DNA from: Sphaerotilus montanus
Lineage (GTDB): Bacteria; Pseudomonadota; Gammaproteobacteria; Burkholderiales; Burkholderiaceae_C
NCBI RefSeq assembly: GCF_013410775.1
Contig: NZ_JACCFH010000001.1
Span: forward strand, 2,480,001-2,544,000
DNA: 64,000 bases
Direction of reading: 5' to 3'
This document shows positions 1 through 8,209 of this stretch, in pieces. Made by a program: the position numbers and the translations under genes. The notes below the pieces were generated by a model that was not told where the DNA came from, made no database searches, and worked only from the letters and a program-made list of their open reading frames with translations. Each line of letters starts with the position of its first letter. The first letter of the stretch is position 1.

Positions 1-1626
1 CAGAAGGCCCCTGTGCTGTCCGAACTGCTCGGTCAGTTGCGGGCCCTCGGGGCGCTCGCACTGTCCAGCCAGGCGATGACGCCCGACCAGAAGGCCCGCA
101 TGCTCGTCCTGGGGCATCTGTCGCAACTCCAGTTGCGCGAGGTATCGCTCAATCTGGAGAAGGTCTTCGCCCTGGATCCGGCGGCCAAGGAGCGGCTGGC
201 CGGCCATCTGGACCGTGTCCAGACTGCCACCGCCGCAGCGCAGAAGCTGGCGCGGGAACAGATCGTGGAGGCTGCGGCGCTGACCCTGGCCCCGACCGAC
301 TATTTCAAGGCGATGACGGAATCGATCGACCAGGTCTACGGGCTGCAGCAGCAGGCCGGCGAGGTGCTGGAGGCGAAACTGACGGCCCGCATGCGGGAGA
401 CCCGCCAGTTCGAGTGGCTTCTGGTCGGAACCTGTCTGTTGCTGAGCGCGCTGGGGATGGCGCTGGGTCGGACGGTGACACGTTCGATTTCGGATGCGGT
501 CGAATCGGCGCGCGCCTCGGCCGTGCGCATTGCGGCCGGAGACCTGAGCAACGCGCCACCGGCCACTTCCAGCGATGAACTGGGCGAATTGATGACAGCG
601 ATGGCGGCGATGCAGGCTTCGCTGATCCGGGTGGTGGGCAGCGTGCGCCAGAACGCCGACAGCGTGGCCACGGCCAGCGTGCAGATCGCCCAGGGCAATC
701 TGGACCTGAGTGCCCGCACCGAGCAGCAGGCCAGTGCGCTGGAGGAAACGGCCGCCACGATGGACCAGCTCAACACGACCGTCAGCAACAACGCCGACAG
801 TGCCCAGCAGGCCAACGCGCTGGCCCAGAGCGCCACCAGCATCGCGGTGCGCGGTGGCGAGATGGTGGGGCAGGTCGTGGAGAAGATGGACGGCATCAGC
901 GCGGCGTCGCGCAAGATTGCCGAGATCATCGGCGTGATCGATGGCATCGCCTTCCAGACCAACATCCTTGCGCTGAATGCCGCGGTGGAGGCGGCGCGGG
1001 CCGGCGAGCAGGGCCGCGGCTTTGCCGTGGTGGCGGGCGAGGTGCGCTCGCTGGCCCAGCGTTCGGCCGCTGCGGCGCGCGAGATCAAGGGGCTGATCAA
1101 CGCCAGTGTCGAACGTGTCGAACAAGGCTCTGCGCTGGTCAACCAGACCGGGCGCACGGTCGACGAGGTGGTGGATGCCATCAAGCGCGTGAGCGAGATC
1201 GTGGCCCGGATCAGTGCGGCGAGCGCCGAGCAGAGTCTCGGTGTGCAGCAGGTGGGACAGGCCGTCAGCCAGATGGACCAGGTGACGCAGCAGAACGCGG
1301 CGCTGGTCGAGGAGTCGGCGGCCGCCGCGGAGGGACTCAAGCAGCAGGCCCACGATCTGGTGCAGGCGGTGGCGTTGTTCAAGCTCGGGAGCACAGGGGC
1401 TGCAAGCGCGGGCACCATGGCACATCTGCCGGTCGCGAACGACGCCTGGAGTGGCGCCGAGCGCCGCAGCGAGGACCGGGCTGGCAATGTGACCCGTCCC
1501 GATTTCGTGCAGAAGAAGACGGCCCAGTCGGTCCCGCACCAGCCGCCCTACGCGGCACCGGCCGTCCCTGCGCCACAAGAGGCTTCGCCCGAGCGTACTG
1601 GCACCGATGACTGGGAGCGCTTCTGA
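1..1626 (+). CDS. Methyl-accepting chemotaxis protein (5' partial)
   Basis: Chemoreceptor that relays ligand sensing to CheA/CheW at the inner membrane. The frame is open from base 1, so the start and first membrane segment lie left of the window; 541 residues remain. They show a helical sensory segment, a transmembrane helix at about residues 139-160, a HAMP region starting after it, and a long cytoplasmic signalling helix with the highly conserved hairpin tip (GIAFQTNILALNAAVEAARA, about residues 313-332). A Pro/Ala-rich linker of about 80 residues follows. The protein ends in DDWERF, which resembles the xWxxF pentapeptide that tethers CheR/CheB in Tar/Tsr-type receptors. The ligand cannot be read from the sequence. 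No che genes are in view. Confidence 0.95.
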   Translation, partial: QKAPVLSELLGQLRALGALALSSQAMTPDQKARMLVLGHLSQLQLREVSLNLEKVFALDPAAKERLAGHLDRVQTATAAAQKLAREQIVEAAALTLAPTDYFKAMTESIDQVYGLQQQAGEVLEAKLTARMRETRQFEWLLVGTCLLLSALGMALGRTVTRSISDAVESARASAVRIAAGDLSNAPPATSSDELGELMTAMAAMQASLIRVVGSVRQNADSVATASVQIAQGNLDLSARTEQQASALEETAATMDQLNTTVSNNADSAQQANALAQSATSIAVRGGEMVGQVVEKMDGISAASRKIAEIIGVIDGIAFQTNILALNAAVEAARAGEQGRGFAVVAGEVRSLAQRSAAAAREIKGLINASVERVEQGSALVNQTGRTVDEVVDAIKRVSEIVARISAASAEQSLGVQQVGQAVSQMDQVTQQNAALVEESAAAAEGLKQQAHDLVQAVALFKLGSTGAASAGTMAHLPVANDAWSGAERRSEDRAGNVTRPDFVQKKTAQSVPHQPPYAAPAVPAPQEASPERTGTDDWERF

Positions 1627-1670
1627 GCCGCTGCATCGCGACAGAGGTCGCAGATGGGCCGTGCCCCCGG

Positions 1671-1958
1671 TCAGAAGTCGGTCGGGCGCAGCACGAAGGT
1701 GCTCTCGGCTCCTGAGGTGAACCGGCGCGAGACCGCTGCGGTGATGTGCTCGGCGTTGGTCACGAGCAGTTCGGAGAAGCTGGCGTTCCGGTGTGCGGGC
1801 TTGAAGCGGGCTCTGCACACGGATTCGCTCAGGTAGGCGACGACTTTCGTGTGGGCCAGACCGAACTGGGCCAGGCCGGCGGATTCATTGAGGTGGAAGG
1901 GCGTTCCGGGGTGGAGACTTGGGATGGGCTTGTCCTGGTGGGGGCAAAGAAAAACGGG
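1671..1958 (-). pseudogene. C-terminal remnant of an unidentified protein next to tRNA-Phe
   Basis: A 95-codon frame ends in a normal stop but opens inside the tRNA terminator and has no plausible start: no ATG, and only late GTG codons. Its translation looks like real protein (HTKVVAYLSESVCRA near the middle, FVLRPTDF at the end) and is not low-complexity like most shadow frames here. I read it as the 3' end of a gene whose front was lost, lying just beyond the 3' end of tRNA-Phe, a common insertion site for integrating elements. I do not recognise the family. A chance open frame in GC-rich DNA is the alternative. Confidence 0.4.
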
Positions 1959-1984
1959 TCAGGAGCCTGAGCACCTAACCCGTT
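1946..1984 (-). terminator. Rho-independent terminator of tRNA-Phe
   Basis: On the minus strand AACGGGT (1984-1978) pairs with ACCCGTT (1959-1953) around an 18-base loop, followed by a T-rich tract TTTTTCTTT. It lies 17 bases past the 3' end of the tRNA gene. Confidence 0.8.
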
Positions 1985-2001
1985 GATTTCCTGCTGAATT
2001 C

Positions 2002-2077
2002 TGGTGGCCAAGGGCGGAATCGAACCACCGACACGCGGATTTTCAATCCGCTGCTCTACCAACTGAGCTACTTGGCC
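2002..2077 (-). tRNA. tRNA-Phe (anticodon GAA)
   Basis: A 76-base cloverleaf including the encoded CCA. The acceptor arms GGCCAAG and CTTGGCC pair perfectly, the D-loop and the T-arm GGTTCGATTCC are canonical, and the anticodon loop TTGAAAA gives GAA, which reads Phe codons. It is a single-gene unit with its own promoter and terminator. Confidence 0.97.
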
Positions 2078-2091
2078 TTCAAGAGAACGCT

Positions 2092-2121
2092 ATTATGACA
2101 CGTGAATTTCAAACCGTGCAA
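2092..2121 (-). promoter_or_regulatory. Likely sigma70 promoter of tRNA-Phe
   Basis: On the minus strand TTGCAC (2121-2116) and CATAAT (2097-2092) are separated by 18 bases and lie 14 bases upstream of the mature tRNA 5' end. Seen by eye only. Confidence 0.5.
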
Positions 2122-2150
2122 TAGCTACGCACGAAAATATTTCCGGGCGA

Positions 2151-2909
2151 TCAACCCGCACCGCGTTTGTTGCGGGTGAGGTCAACGCCCAGTTGCTTGA
2201 GCTTGCGGTACAGGTGGGTGCGCTCGAGTCCGGTGCGCTCGGCCACGCGGGTCATGCTGCCGTTCTCGCGGGCGAGGTGGAACTCGAAGTAGGCCTTCTC
2301 GAACGCGTCGCGGGCTTCGCGCAGCGGACGGTCCAGCAGGAAGATCTGCTCGGCCTGCGGGCCGCTGGCCATGGTGATGCTGGGCGCCAGGTTCGAGCCG
2401 CTGCCATTGACCTGGCTGTGGGAGGCTGCAGCGTAGTGGGCGGTTTCTATGGCGGGCAGATAGTCCGCGCGTTCGATGCGTGCCAGTCCCTGGCTGCCCA
2501 TCTCGGGTGCGCTGGTGCCACCTGCCGGTGCTGCGCCGCGTGGCGCAGGCTTGGACAGGCCCTGCTCGACCGCACGCAGCAGTTTCTGCAGCGTGATCGG
2601 TTTTTCAAGGAAGGCCATTGCGCCGTACTTGGTGGCTTCGACCGCGGTGTCGATGGTGCCGTGGCCGGACATCATGATCACCGGCATGTTGAGCTGCGAG
2701 CCGGTGCCCCACTCCTTGAGCAGGGTGATGCCGTCCACATCCGGCATCCAGATGTCCAGCAGCACCAGATCGGGGCGCTGGCGTTCACGCAGGGTGCGTG
2801 CCTGAGCGGCGTTTTCGGCCAGCTCGACGCTGTGCCCTTCGTCGGTCAGGATTTCTTGCAGCAGGGCACGAATGCCCATTTCATCATCGACGACAAGAAT
2901 ATTGGCCAT
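2151..2909 (-). CDS. NtrX-like response regulator lacking the AAA+ domain
   Basis: Response regulator partner of the kinase encoded just upstream, 6 bases away. Residues 1-120 form a receiver domain with the acidic pair D8-D9 and phosphoacceptor D52 (LVLLDIWMPD). A variable linker of about 70 residues follows, then a C-terminal Fis-type helix-turn-helix (MTRVAERTGLERTHLYRKLK). At 252 residues it is about half the length of a full NtrX: the central sigma54-contacting AAA+ ATPase, with Walker A and GAFTGA motifs, is absent. It therefore should not open sigma54 promoters by the usual mechanism and more likely acts as a simple DNA-binding regulator. Targets cannot be inferred. Confidence 0.88.
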   Translation of the reverse strand: MANILVVDDEMGIRALLQEILTDEGHSVELAENAAQARTLRERQRPDLVLLDIWMPDVDGITLLKEWGTGSQLNMPVIMMSGHGTIDTAVEATKYGAMAFLEKPITLQKLLRAVEQGLSKPAPRGAAPAGGTSAPEMGSQGLARIERADYLPAIETAHYAAASHSQVNGSGSNLAPSITMASGPQAEQIFLLDRPLREARDAFEKAYFEFHLARENGSMTRVAERTGLERTHLYRKLKQLGVDLTRNKRGAG

Positions 2910-2915
2910 GGGTGA

Positions 2916-5204
2916 TCAGGACGCGCTGACGTCGGCAGAGGGTGGGCGAGCCCACCGCGAAAAGGAAATGGACACCTGCGCCCCGGTTCGCGTCGGTCCG
3001 TGGGCAGCTTCCTGTGTTTCGTCGGACAAATTGTTCAACCGGATCTTGGCGCCGTGTTCCTCGACGATCTTCTTGACCACCGCCAGCCCGAGACCCGTGC
3101 CGCGGGCTTTGGTGGTGACGTAAGGTTCGAACGCACGTTTCAGGATTTTTTCTGAGAAACCGGGGCCATTGTCCACCACCTTGAGACGAATGGCACGCGC
3201 CGCGCCGTCTTCCAGCCGCGTGGCCTCGGTCGAAATGGTGACCTGCCCACCCGGCTGGTCGTCCACCGCGTCGAGCGCATTCTGGACCAGATTGTGGATG
3301 ACTTGCCGCAACTGGCTTGCATCTCCAGCCAACGCCGGCAGATCGGGTGCCAGTTGGGCGTGGAGCCGGCCGCTTTCCTGCTGCACCGCGTACAGGCCGA
3401 GCACCTCGGTGACCAGCGCGTTCAGGTCGATCGGCAGCAGCTGGGCGGCCGGCAGGCGGGCGTAGTCACGGAATTCGTTGACCAGCGTCTTCATCGACTG
3501 GACCTGCGCCACGATGGTGCCGACCGAGCGCACCAGCATCTGCTGGTCCGTGCCTGTCAGTTTCGCTTCGAGCTTGTGCTGCAGCCGTTCGGCCGACAGC
3601 TGGATCGGCGTGAGCGGGTTCTTGATCTCGTGGGCGAGCCGCCGAGCGACCTCGGCCCAGGCGACGCTGCGCTGCGCCGAGACCACGTCGGTGATGTCAT
3701 CGAACACGATCAGACGAGCGCCTTCCGGCAGCATCGCACCCCGCACGAGCAGGGTCTGGCCCGATTCGGCGTGGCCAAGCGCCAGCGCCTCCTGCCAGTG
3801 GCCGCGGCCGGGCTCGCCGGGTTCGCTGGTGTCGAGATCGGCGCCGTGGGTCGCGAAGTGCCGGGCGACCGTGTGGGCAAAGGCTTCCAGACCGGGCAGG
3901 CGGTCCAGCGTCTGTCCGGTCCAGTCGCTCGGCGCCACCCGCAGGATGCGGGTGGCGCCGGGGTTGACGGTGTTGATGGTGCCGTCGGCGTCGAAGACGA
4001 TCACGCCGGAGGTGAGGTTGTCGAGGATGGTCTGCAGGTGGGTCTTGGCGCTCTCGACCTCGGCCAGGCTGCGCTGCACCAGTCCGCGCGCGTCGGCGAG
4101 CTGCTGCGTCATCACGGCGAAGGAGCGGGTCAGTCCGCCCAGTTCGTCGCGGGAGGCGAAGACCTCGGTCGGACTCAGGTCGCCGCTGGCCACCTGGCGC
4201 ACACCCTCGGCCAGCATCACCAGCGGCCGGCCGAGCTGGTGGCCGAGGCCGGCCGCCATCAGCAGCGCGCTGAAGACGCCGAGGATGAGCGTCAGCGTCA
4301 GCGTGCCGATGTACATCTTGCGCAGACCGCCGCGGCCGAGGGCGCGTTGCTGATACTCGCTGTAGGCGGTCTGCACGCGCAGGGCATTGGCGGCCAGCTC
4401 CGGCGGCACGAGCTGGGTGACCTGCAGGTAGCGGTCCTCGCTGCCGAGGCTGAAGCTGTTGGACGGCATCCAGGCGATCGCTCGCACGCGTGCCTGGCTG
4501 GCGGACTTGTCCAGCGGGTCGGGTGGGGTGTCCGTGTCCAGACCTTCGAGCTGGGCGAAGACGCGCAGGTTGCGCGCTTGGCGCATCATGGTGCCGGTCG
4601 GCCGGTCGGGCAGCATGGCGGCTCCCACCACGCCGCCCGCCGACACGATCACCTGCCCGGTGGGCGACAGCAGCGCCACGCTCTGTGCCGAAAGCTGCTC
4701 GCGCAGGCGCTCCAGCGTCAGCAGCTTGAGCCGGTCGGAGTTTTCGGTCGCGTTTTCGGCGGCCAGGCGGGTCTTGGTGGCGACGTCGTTGACCAGCAGC
4801 TGCAGCGTGGTGCGGCCGAGGTTGAGGCCGGATTCGAGCGCGCCCTCGACCTGGACATCGAACCAGCTCTCGATCGAGCGCGAGACGAACTGGTAGGACA
4901 CGCCATAGATCAGCGCCCCCGGCAGCACGCCGACGAAGGCGAAGATGGCCGCCAGCTTGAACAGCAGCTTGCTGCCGAACTTGCCGTGGCGCATGCGCCG
5001 CGCCAGGTGGGTCAGGGCGACCAGGATCACCAGCCCGAGGGCGGCGGCCACGCCGATGTTGACCCACAGCAGCCACTCGTAGTGCCGCTCGTACAGGGCC
5101 CGGTTGTTGGTGGCGATCGAGAGCAGGAAGGCCAGCACCAGCACGGTGCCACCCACCGCCAGCAGGGCGATCAGCAGGGTCCAGCGCAGGGAACGGCGGC
5201 TCAT
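2916..5204 (-). CDS. ntrY: NtrY-type sensor histidine kinase
   Basis: Membrane histidine kinase of 762 residues. The N-terminal part has three hydrophobic segments, then an extracytoplasmic stretch, another membrane helix and a HAMP region. These are followed by a PAS domain (ILDNLTSGVIVFDADGTIN), a HisKA domain with H525 in LAHEIKNPLTP, and an HATPase domain with N box NLVQNALDAVDD and G box GTGLGLAVVKK. The start at MSRRSLRW was chosen because it lies 10 bases after the DUF4390 stop; an earlier in-frame Met would overlap that gene. Family knowledge links NtrY to nitrogen or redox and cell-envelope signals, but the stimulus here is unknown. Confidence 0.93.
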   Translation of the reverse strand: MSRRSLRWTLLIALLAVGGTVLVLAFLLSIATNNRALYERHYEWLLWVNIGVAAALGLVILVALTHLARRMRHGKFGSKLLFKLAAIFAFVGVLPGALIYGVSYQFVSRSIESWFDVQVEGALESGLNLGRTTLQLLVNDVATKTRLAAENATENSDRLKLLTLERLREQLSAQSVALLSPTGQVIVSAGGVVGAAMLPDRPTGTMMRQARNLRVFAQLEGLDTDTPPDPLDKSASQARVRAIAWMPSNSFSLGSEDRYLQVTQLVPPELAANALRVQTAYSEYQQRALGRGGLRKMYIGTLTLTLILGVFSALLMAAGLGHQLGRPLVMLAEGVRQVASGDLSPTEVFASRDELGGLTRSFAVMTQQLADARGLVQRSLAEVESAKTHLQTILDNLTSGVIVFDADGTINTVNPGATRILRVAPSDWTGQTLDRLPGLEAFAHTVARHFATHGADLDTSEPGEPGRGHWQEALALGHAESGQTLLVRGAMLPEGARLIVFDDITDVVSAQRSVAWAEVARRLAHEIKNPLTPIQLSAERLQHKLEAKLTGTDQQMLVRSVGTIVAQVQSMKTLVNEFRDYARLPAAQLLPIDLNALVTEVLGLYAVQQESGRLHAQLAPDLPALAGDASQLRQVIHNLVQNALDAVDDQPGGQVTISTEATRLEDGAARAIRLKVVDNGPGFSEKILKRAFEPYVTTKARGTGLGLAVVKKIVEEHGAKIRLNNLSDETQEAAHGPTRTGAQVSISFSRWARPPSADVSAS

Positions 5205-5214
5205 GTCGGCAGGG

Positions 5215-5823
5215 TCAGTCGGGCAGGGCGATGGTACGCGCCACACCCAGTGTCCATTCCGGCTGGCTGCCGATGCCGATCTGCAGTGGCCGGGGCAGCT
5301 GTTCGGTGTCGAGCCTGTAGGTGAACTCGATGTAGCAGCGGTCTTCGTCGGCCGACACCTGGTCGGCGATGCGCCACTGGCTGAAGCGCTGCAGCGCCCG
5401 CAGCGCTTCGCCGAGCGAGCGGTAGGTCTGCGACAGGCCGCCCTGGCTGACCTTGTAGCTGAAGGTCAGCGGCTGGTAGGCGATGCGCCAGGTGCGTGCG
5501 GCGCGGGCGAGTTCCTTGTCGCGCCAGTACCAGCGCGAGCGCATCAGCACCGCCTCGGCCAGGAAGTGCAGCGCCACACCGCGCTGCAGCGCATCTTCCA
5601 CACCCGCCGGCAGGTCGAAGCGGGTCTCGAAATTCACCAGCACTCCCCGTTCGCTGCGCTGGGCGTCCAGGCGCAGCAGGTCCAGTGCCTGGGCCGGCAC
5701 CGCGGCCAGCAGCAGGCTGAACAGTGCCAGGCACAAGAGCGCCGCCTTGCGCAGGCGCTTCAGCCCGCCAGGGCAGCGGGCGTCGCGGGCGCAGTGAATC
5801 GGGGGCATCGACACGAGCGGCAC
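5215..5823 (-). CDS. DUF4390 domain protein
   Basis: A 202-residue protein with an N-terminal signal or anchor sequence (LLCLALFSLLLAAVPAQA) followed by a beta-rich domain typical of DUF4390, which is commonly found between rsmB and ntrY in betaproteobacteria. It is likely periplasmic. Function is not established; the constant position beside ntrY suggests a link to envelope sensing. The frame begins with GTG at 5823; an ATG at 5808 is an equally good start. Gaps to rsmB and ntrY are short, so the four genes rsmB-DUF4390-ntrY-regulator look like one transcription unit. Confidence 0.82.
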   Translation of the reverse strand: MPLVSMPPIHCARDARCPGGLKRLRKAALLCLALFSLLLAAVPAQALDLLRLDAQRSERGVLVNFETRFDLPAGVEDALQRGVALHFLAEAVLMRSRWYWRDKELARAARTWRIAYQPLTFSYKVSQGGLSQTYRSLGEALRALQRFSQWRIADQVSADEDRCYIEFTYRLDTEQLPRPLQIGIGSQPEWTLGVARTIALPD

Positions 5824-5865
5824 GGTGGCGTGGGACCGGGGCTTCCGGAGTGGGGAACGGACGGA

Positions 5866-7221
5866 TCAGGGCTGCTTGTCCAGCCGGGCGTAGAAGAATC
5901 CGTCGCCGGCCGGGACGTGCGCGGGCACCGTGGTACCTGCTTGCGGCGGATTGTCGGTCAGCGGCAGCAGGTGGCCGGGGGCCGGTCCGGCGCTGGCGTC
6001 GGCATGGCGTTGCAAAAACGCCGAAATCTGCCCGGCGCCCTCCGCCCGGAAGACCGAGCAGGTGGCATACACCAGCCGGCCACCCGGGCGCACCAGCGGC
6101 CACAGCGTGTCGAGCAGCGCGCGCTGGGTGCGGGCAAGGTCGCCGATGTCGCTGGCGCGGCGCAGCCAGCGCACGTCCGGATGGCGACGCACGATGCCCG
6201 AGGCGCTGCAGGGAGCGTCGAGCAGGATGGCGTCGAAGGGCCGGCCGTCCCACCATGCGGTGGTGTCGCGGGCGTCGGCGGCGGCGGTGCGGGCGCCGAG
6301 CAGGTGCAGGCGCGCCAGCGTGTCCTCGACCCGCTTCAGGCGGACGGCGTCGCTGTCGAGGGCGAGCAGTTCCAGATCCGGCCGCAGCTCCAGCAGGTGT
6401 GCGGTCTTGCCGCCCGGTGCGGCGCAGGCGTCCAGCACGCGGGCGCTGGCGGGCAGGGCGTCCGGCCCGGTGCCCAGCAGCAGCGGGGCGGCGCGCTGCG
6501 CGGACAGGTCCTGCACCGAGACCCGGCCTTCCGCGAAGCCCGGCAGTTGCTGCACCGGCACCGGCTGGTCCAGCACGACCGCGTGGGCGCCGACGGCCAC
6601 CGCGCCCAGACCCGCCGCAGCGAGTTCGGCCACGTAGCGGGCGGCATCGCCATGGCCGGCATGGACCCGCAGCATCATGGGCGCGGCCTGGTTGGCTTCG
6701 GCCAGCAGGTCGGTCCACTGGCGGGGCCAGTCGCGCTGCAACTGGTCGATCCACCAGCGCGGGTGCTGGTGGCGGGCGACCGGCAGCGTCGCTTTCAGGT
6801 CGGCGACCAGCGCGTCCCGCTCGCGCAGGAAGCGGCGCAGGATCGCGTTGACGAAGCTCGCGCTCTTGGGGGCGATCTGGTGCGCGCAGGCGACGGCCTG
6901 GTCGACCAGCGTGTGGTCCGGGTAGGGGGCGGCGGCGTCCGGCCAGAGCAGGGCCAGCGCGGTGATCAGCAGCGCATCGACGCGCGGCGGCGGCATGCGC
7001 GGGGCCAGGCGTTCGCGGGCGGCCTCGGCGCCCCCCATCCAGCGCATGACGTGGAAGCTCAGGGACTGGGTGCCCGGACGGGCGGGCGCGGGGCAGGCGG
7101 CCAGCGCTTCCGTCAGTGAGCGGCCGTTGCGGACGGCAGCGACGGCGTCGGCCGTGTGGGCAAGCAGGCGGGACAGCGGCAGGCTGTGCGCGTGGGAGGA
7201 GGTGGCGGCGGTGGAGTTCAC
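5866..7221 (-). CDS. rsmB: 16S rRNA (cytosine967-C5)-methyltransferase
   Basis: Cytoplasmic rRNA methyltransferase that uses S-adenosylmethionine to methylate C967 of 16S rRNA. It has an N-terminal NusB-like helical RNA-binding domain (to about residue 140) and a C-terminal Rossmann methyltransferase domain with the SAM motif LDACAAPGGKTAHLLEL. Both active-site cysteines of the m5C family are present, in DAPCSASG and in YATCSVF. The GTG start at 7221 gives 451 residues, close to the usual 430-450; the open frame extends further upstream but that part is low-complexity and would overlap the neighbouring gene. Confidence 0.94.
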   Translation of the reverse strand: MNSTAATSSHAHSLPLSRLLAHTADAVAAVRNGRSLTEALAACPAPARPGTQSLSFHVMRWMGGAEAARERLAPRMPPPRVDALLITALALLWPDAAAPYPDHTLVDQAVACAHQIAPKSASFVNAILRRFLRERDALVADLKATLPVARHQHPRWWIDQLQRDWPRQWTDLLAEANQAAPMMLRVHAGHGDAARYVAELAAAGLGAVAVGAHAVVLDQPVPVQQLPGFAEGRVSVQDLSAQRAAPLLLGTGPDALPASARVLDACAAPGGKTAHLLELRPDLELLALDSDAVRLKRVEDTLARLHLLGARTAAADARDTTAWWDGRPFDAILLDAPCSASGIVRRHPDVRWLRRASDIGDLARTQRALLDTLWPLVRPGGRLVYATCSVFRAEGAGQISAFLQRHADASAGPAPGHLLPLTDNPPQAGTTVPAHVPAGDGFFYARLDKQP

Positions 7222-7231
7222 GGGCGGCAGT

Positions 7232-8143
7232 CTACGTGCCGCCGGCCTGCAGTTCCTGACCGGAGGCCATCTCGGTCTGGATGAAGTGGCACGACAGGGC
7301 TGGCGGCTGCGGCGTGTCGAGCAGCGCGCAGGCCAGCCAGAGTGCCTCGGCGGCCACCGGCAGGCCTTCGCCGGCATGCACGAGCAGACCCGGGCGGGTG
7401 GTGGCCGCGTCGGTCCAGAGCCGTGCCAGCACCGGGCGGTGCATCCAGCCCAGCGCCTGCAGGGTCTGCAGTGCGCGGCCCAGGCCGTCCACGTCGGGCA
7501 CGTGGCAGGTCGGCGGGTGGGCCTCGGCGCCCCAGACGCCGCGCATCACCGTGTCGTACCAGGTGGTGCCCGCCGCGCCGACGAGGACCCCCGCCACGTC
7601 CGGTGCACCTTCCGGAACCATGCGGGCGAGGTAGGCGGTGAATTGCGCGATGGCCTGGCGCAGCGCGAGCGGCAGGTGTTCGAGTTCATTGTGTTCTCGC
7701 ATGCCACCGCGGTGGGGACGGGTCGGTCCGGCCAGCCGGTGGCGCACCACGAGCCAGGCCAGCCGGTCGAGCGGGCCGATCTGGCCGTCGGCGCACATCA
7801 TGCGGCGCAGGCTCTGCAGCAGGGCCTGTCGCTGTTCCAGCGGTTCGCCGGCGCAGGGCCGCAGCAGCATCGCCAGCGCCGGGAGGCGGGCTTCCGGTGG
7901 CAGTTGCCGTGTCCAGCCGCGCACCAGGGTGTTCGCCTCGACGCCGCGGGTGGCGTCCGCCCAGGCGCGCCGTTCGCGGTCGCTGTCCGGGGTCATCAGC
8001 AGCGCGAGCACGGCCGCCCGGCATGCACCCTCGGTGCGCAGCTGCGCCAGCCGGGACCACGCGTCCTGCGATTCGGGGTCCAGCCGGGGTGGTGCGCGCA
8101 GCAGGAGCGGGGCAGGCATGGAAAAAAGTGGCAGATTCGGCAA
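7232..8143 (-). CDS. TerB-like domain protein next to LemA (possible M48-peptidase tail)
   Basis: A protein of about 303 residues, helical, without signal peptide. The segment LRRMMCADGQIGPLDRLAWLVV resembles TerB-like helical domains. In related Burkholderiales such a region forms the C-terminal tail of a large M48 metallopeptidase encoded beside lemA. Here no HExxH motif or membrane segments occur, and only 66 bases separate this gene from lemA, so the peptidase half appears to be missing. Start is uncertain: TTG at 8143 has a weak purine-rich stretch upstream, while ATG at 8119 has none. It may be a functional short form or a decayed remnant. Confidence 0.55.
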   Translation of the reverse strand: MPNLPLFSMPAPLLLRAPPRLDPESQDAWSRLAQLRTEGACRAAVLALLMTPDSDRERRAWADATRGVEANTLVRGWTRQLPPEARLPALAMLLRPCAGEPLEQRQALLQSLRRMMCADGQIGPLDRLAWLVVRHRLAGPTRPHRGGMREHNELEHLPLALRQAIAQFTAYLARMVPEGAPDVAGVLVGAAGTTWYDTVMRGVWGAEAHPPTCHVPDVDGLGRALQTLQALGWMHRPVLARLWTDAATTRPGLLVHAGEGLPVAAEALWLACALLDTPQPPALSCHFIQTEMASGQELQAGGT

Positions 8144-8209
8144 GTGTTGGCATCCTGCCCCCCGAAGTGCAGGCTTGTCCAGCCGAAAAGTGTTTCCGCA
8201 AGCCAGCGT

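Noticed and set aside
1829..2062. 77-codon minus-strand frame overlapping tRNA-Phe
   Set aside because: It translates the tRNA and its terminator; not a protein gene.
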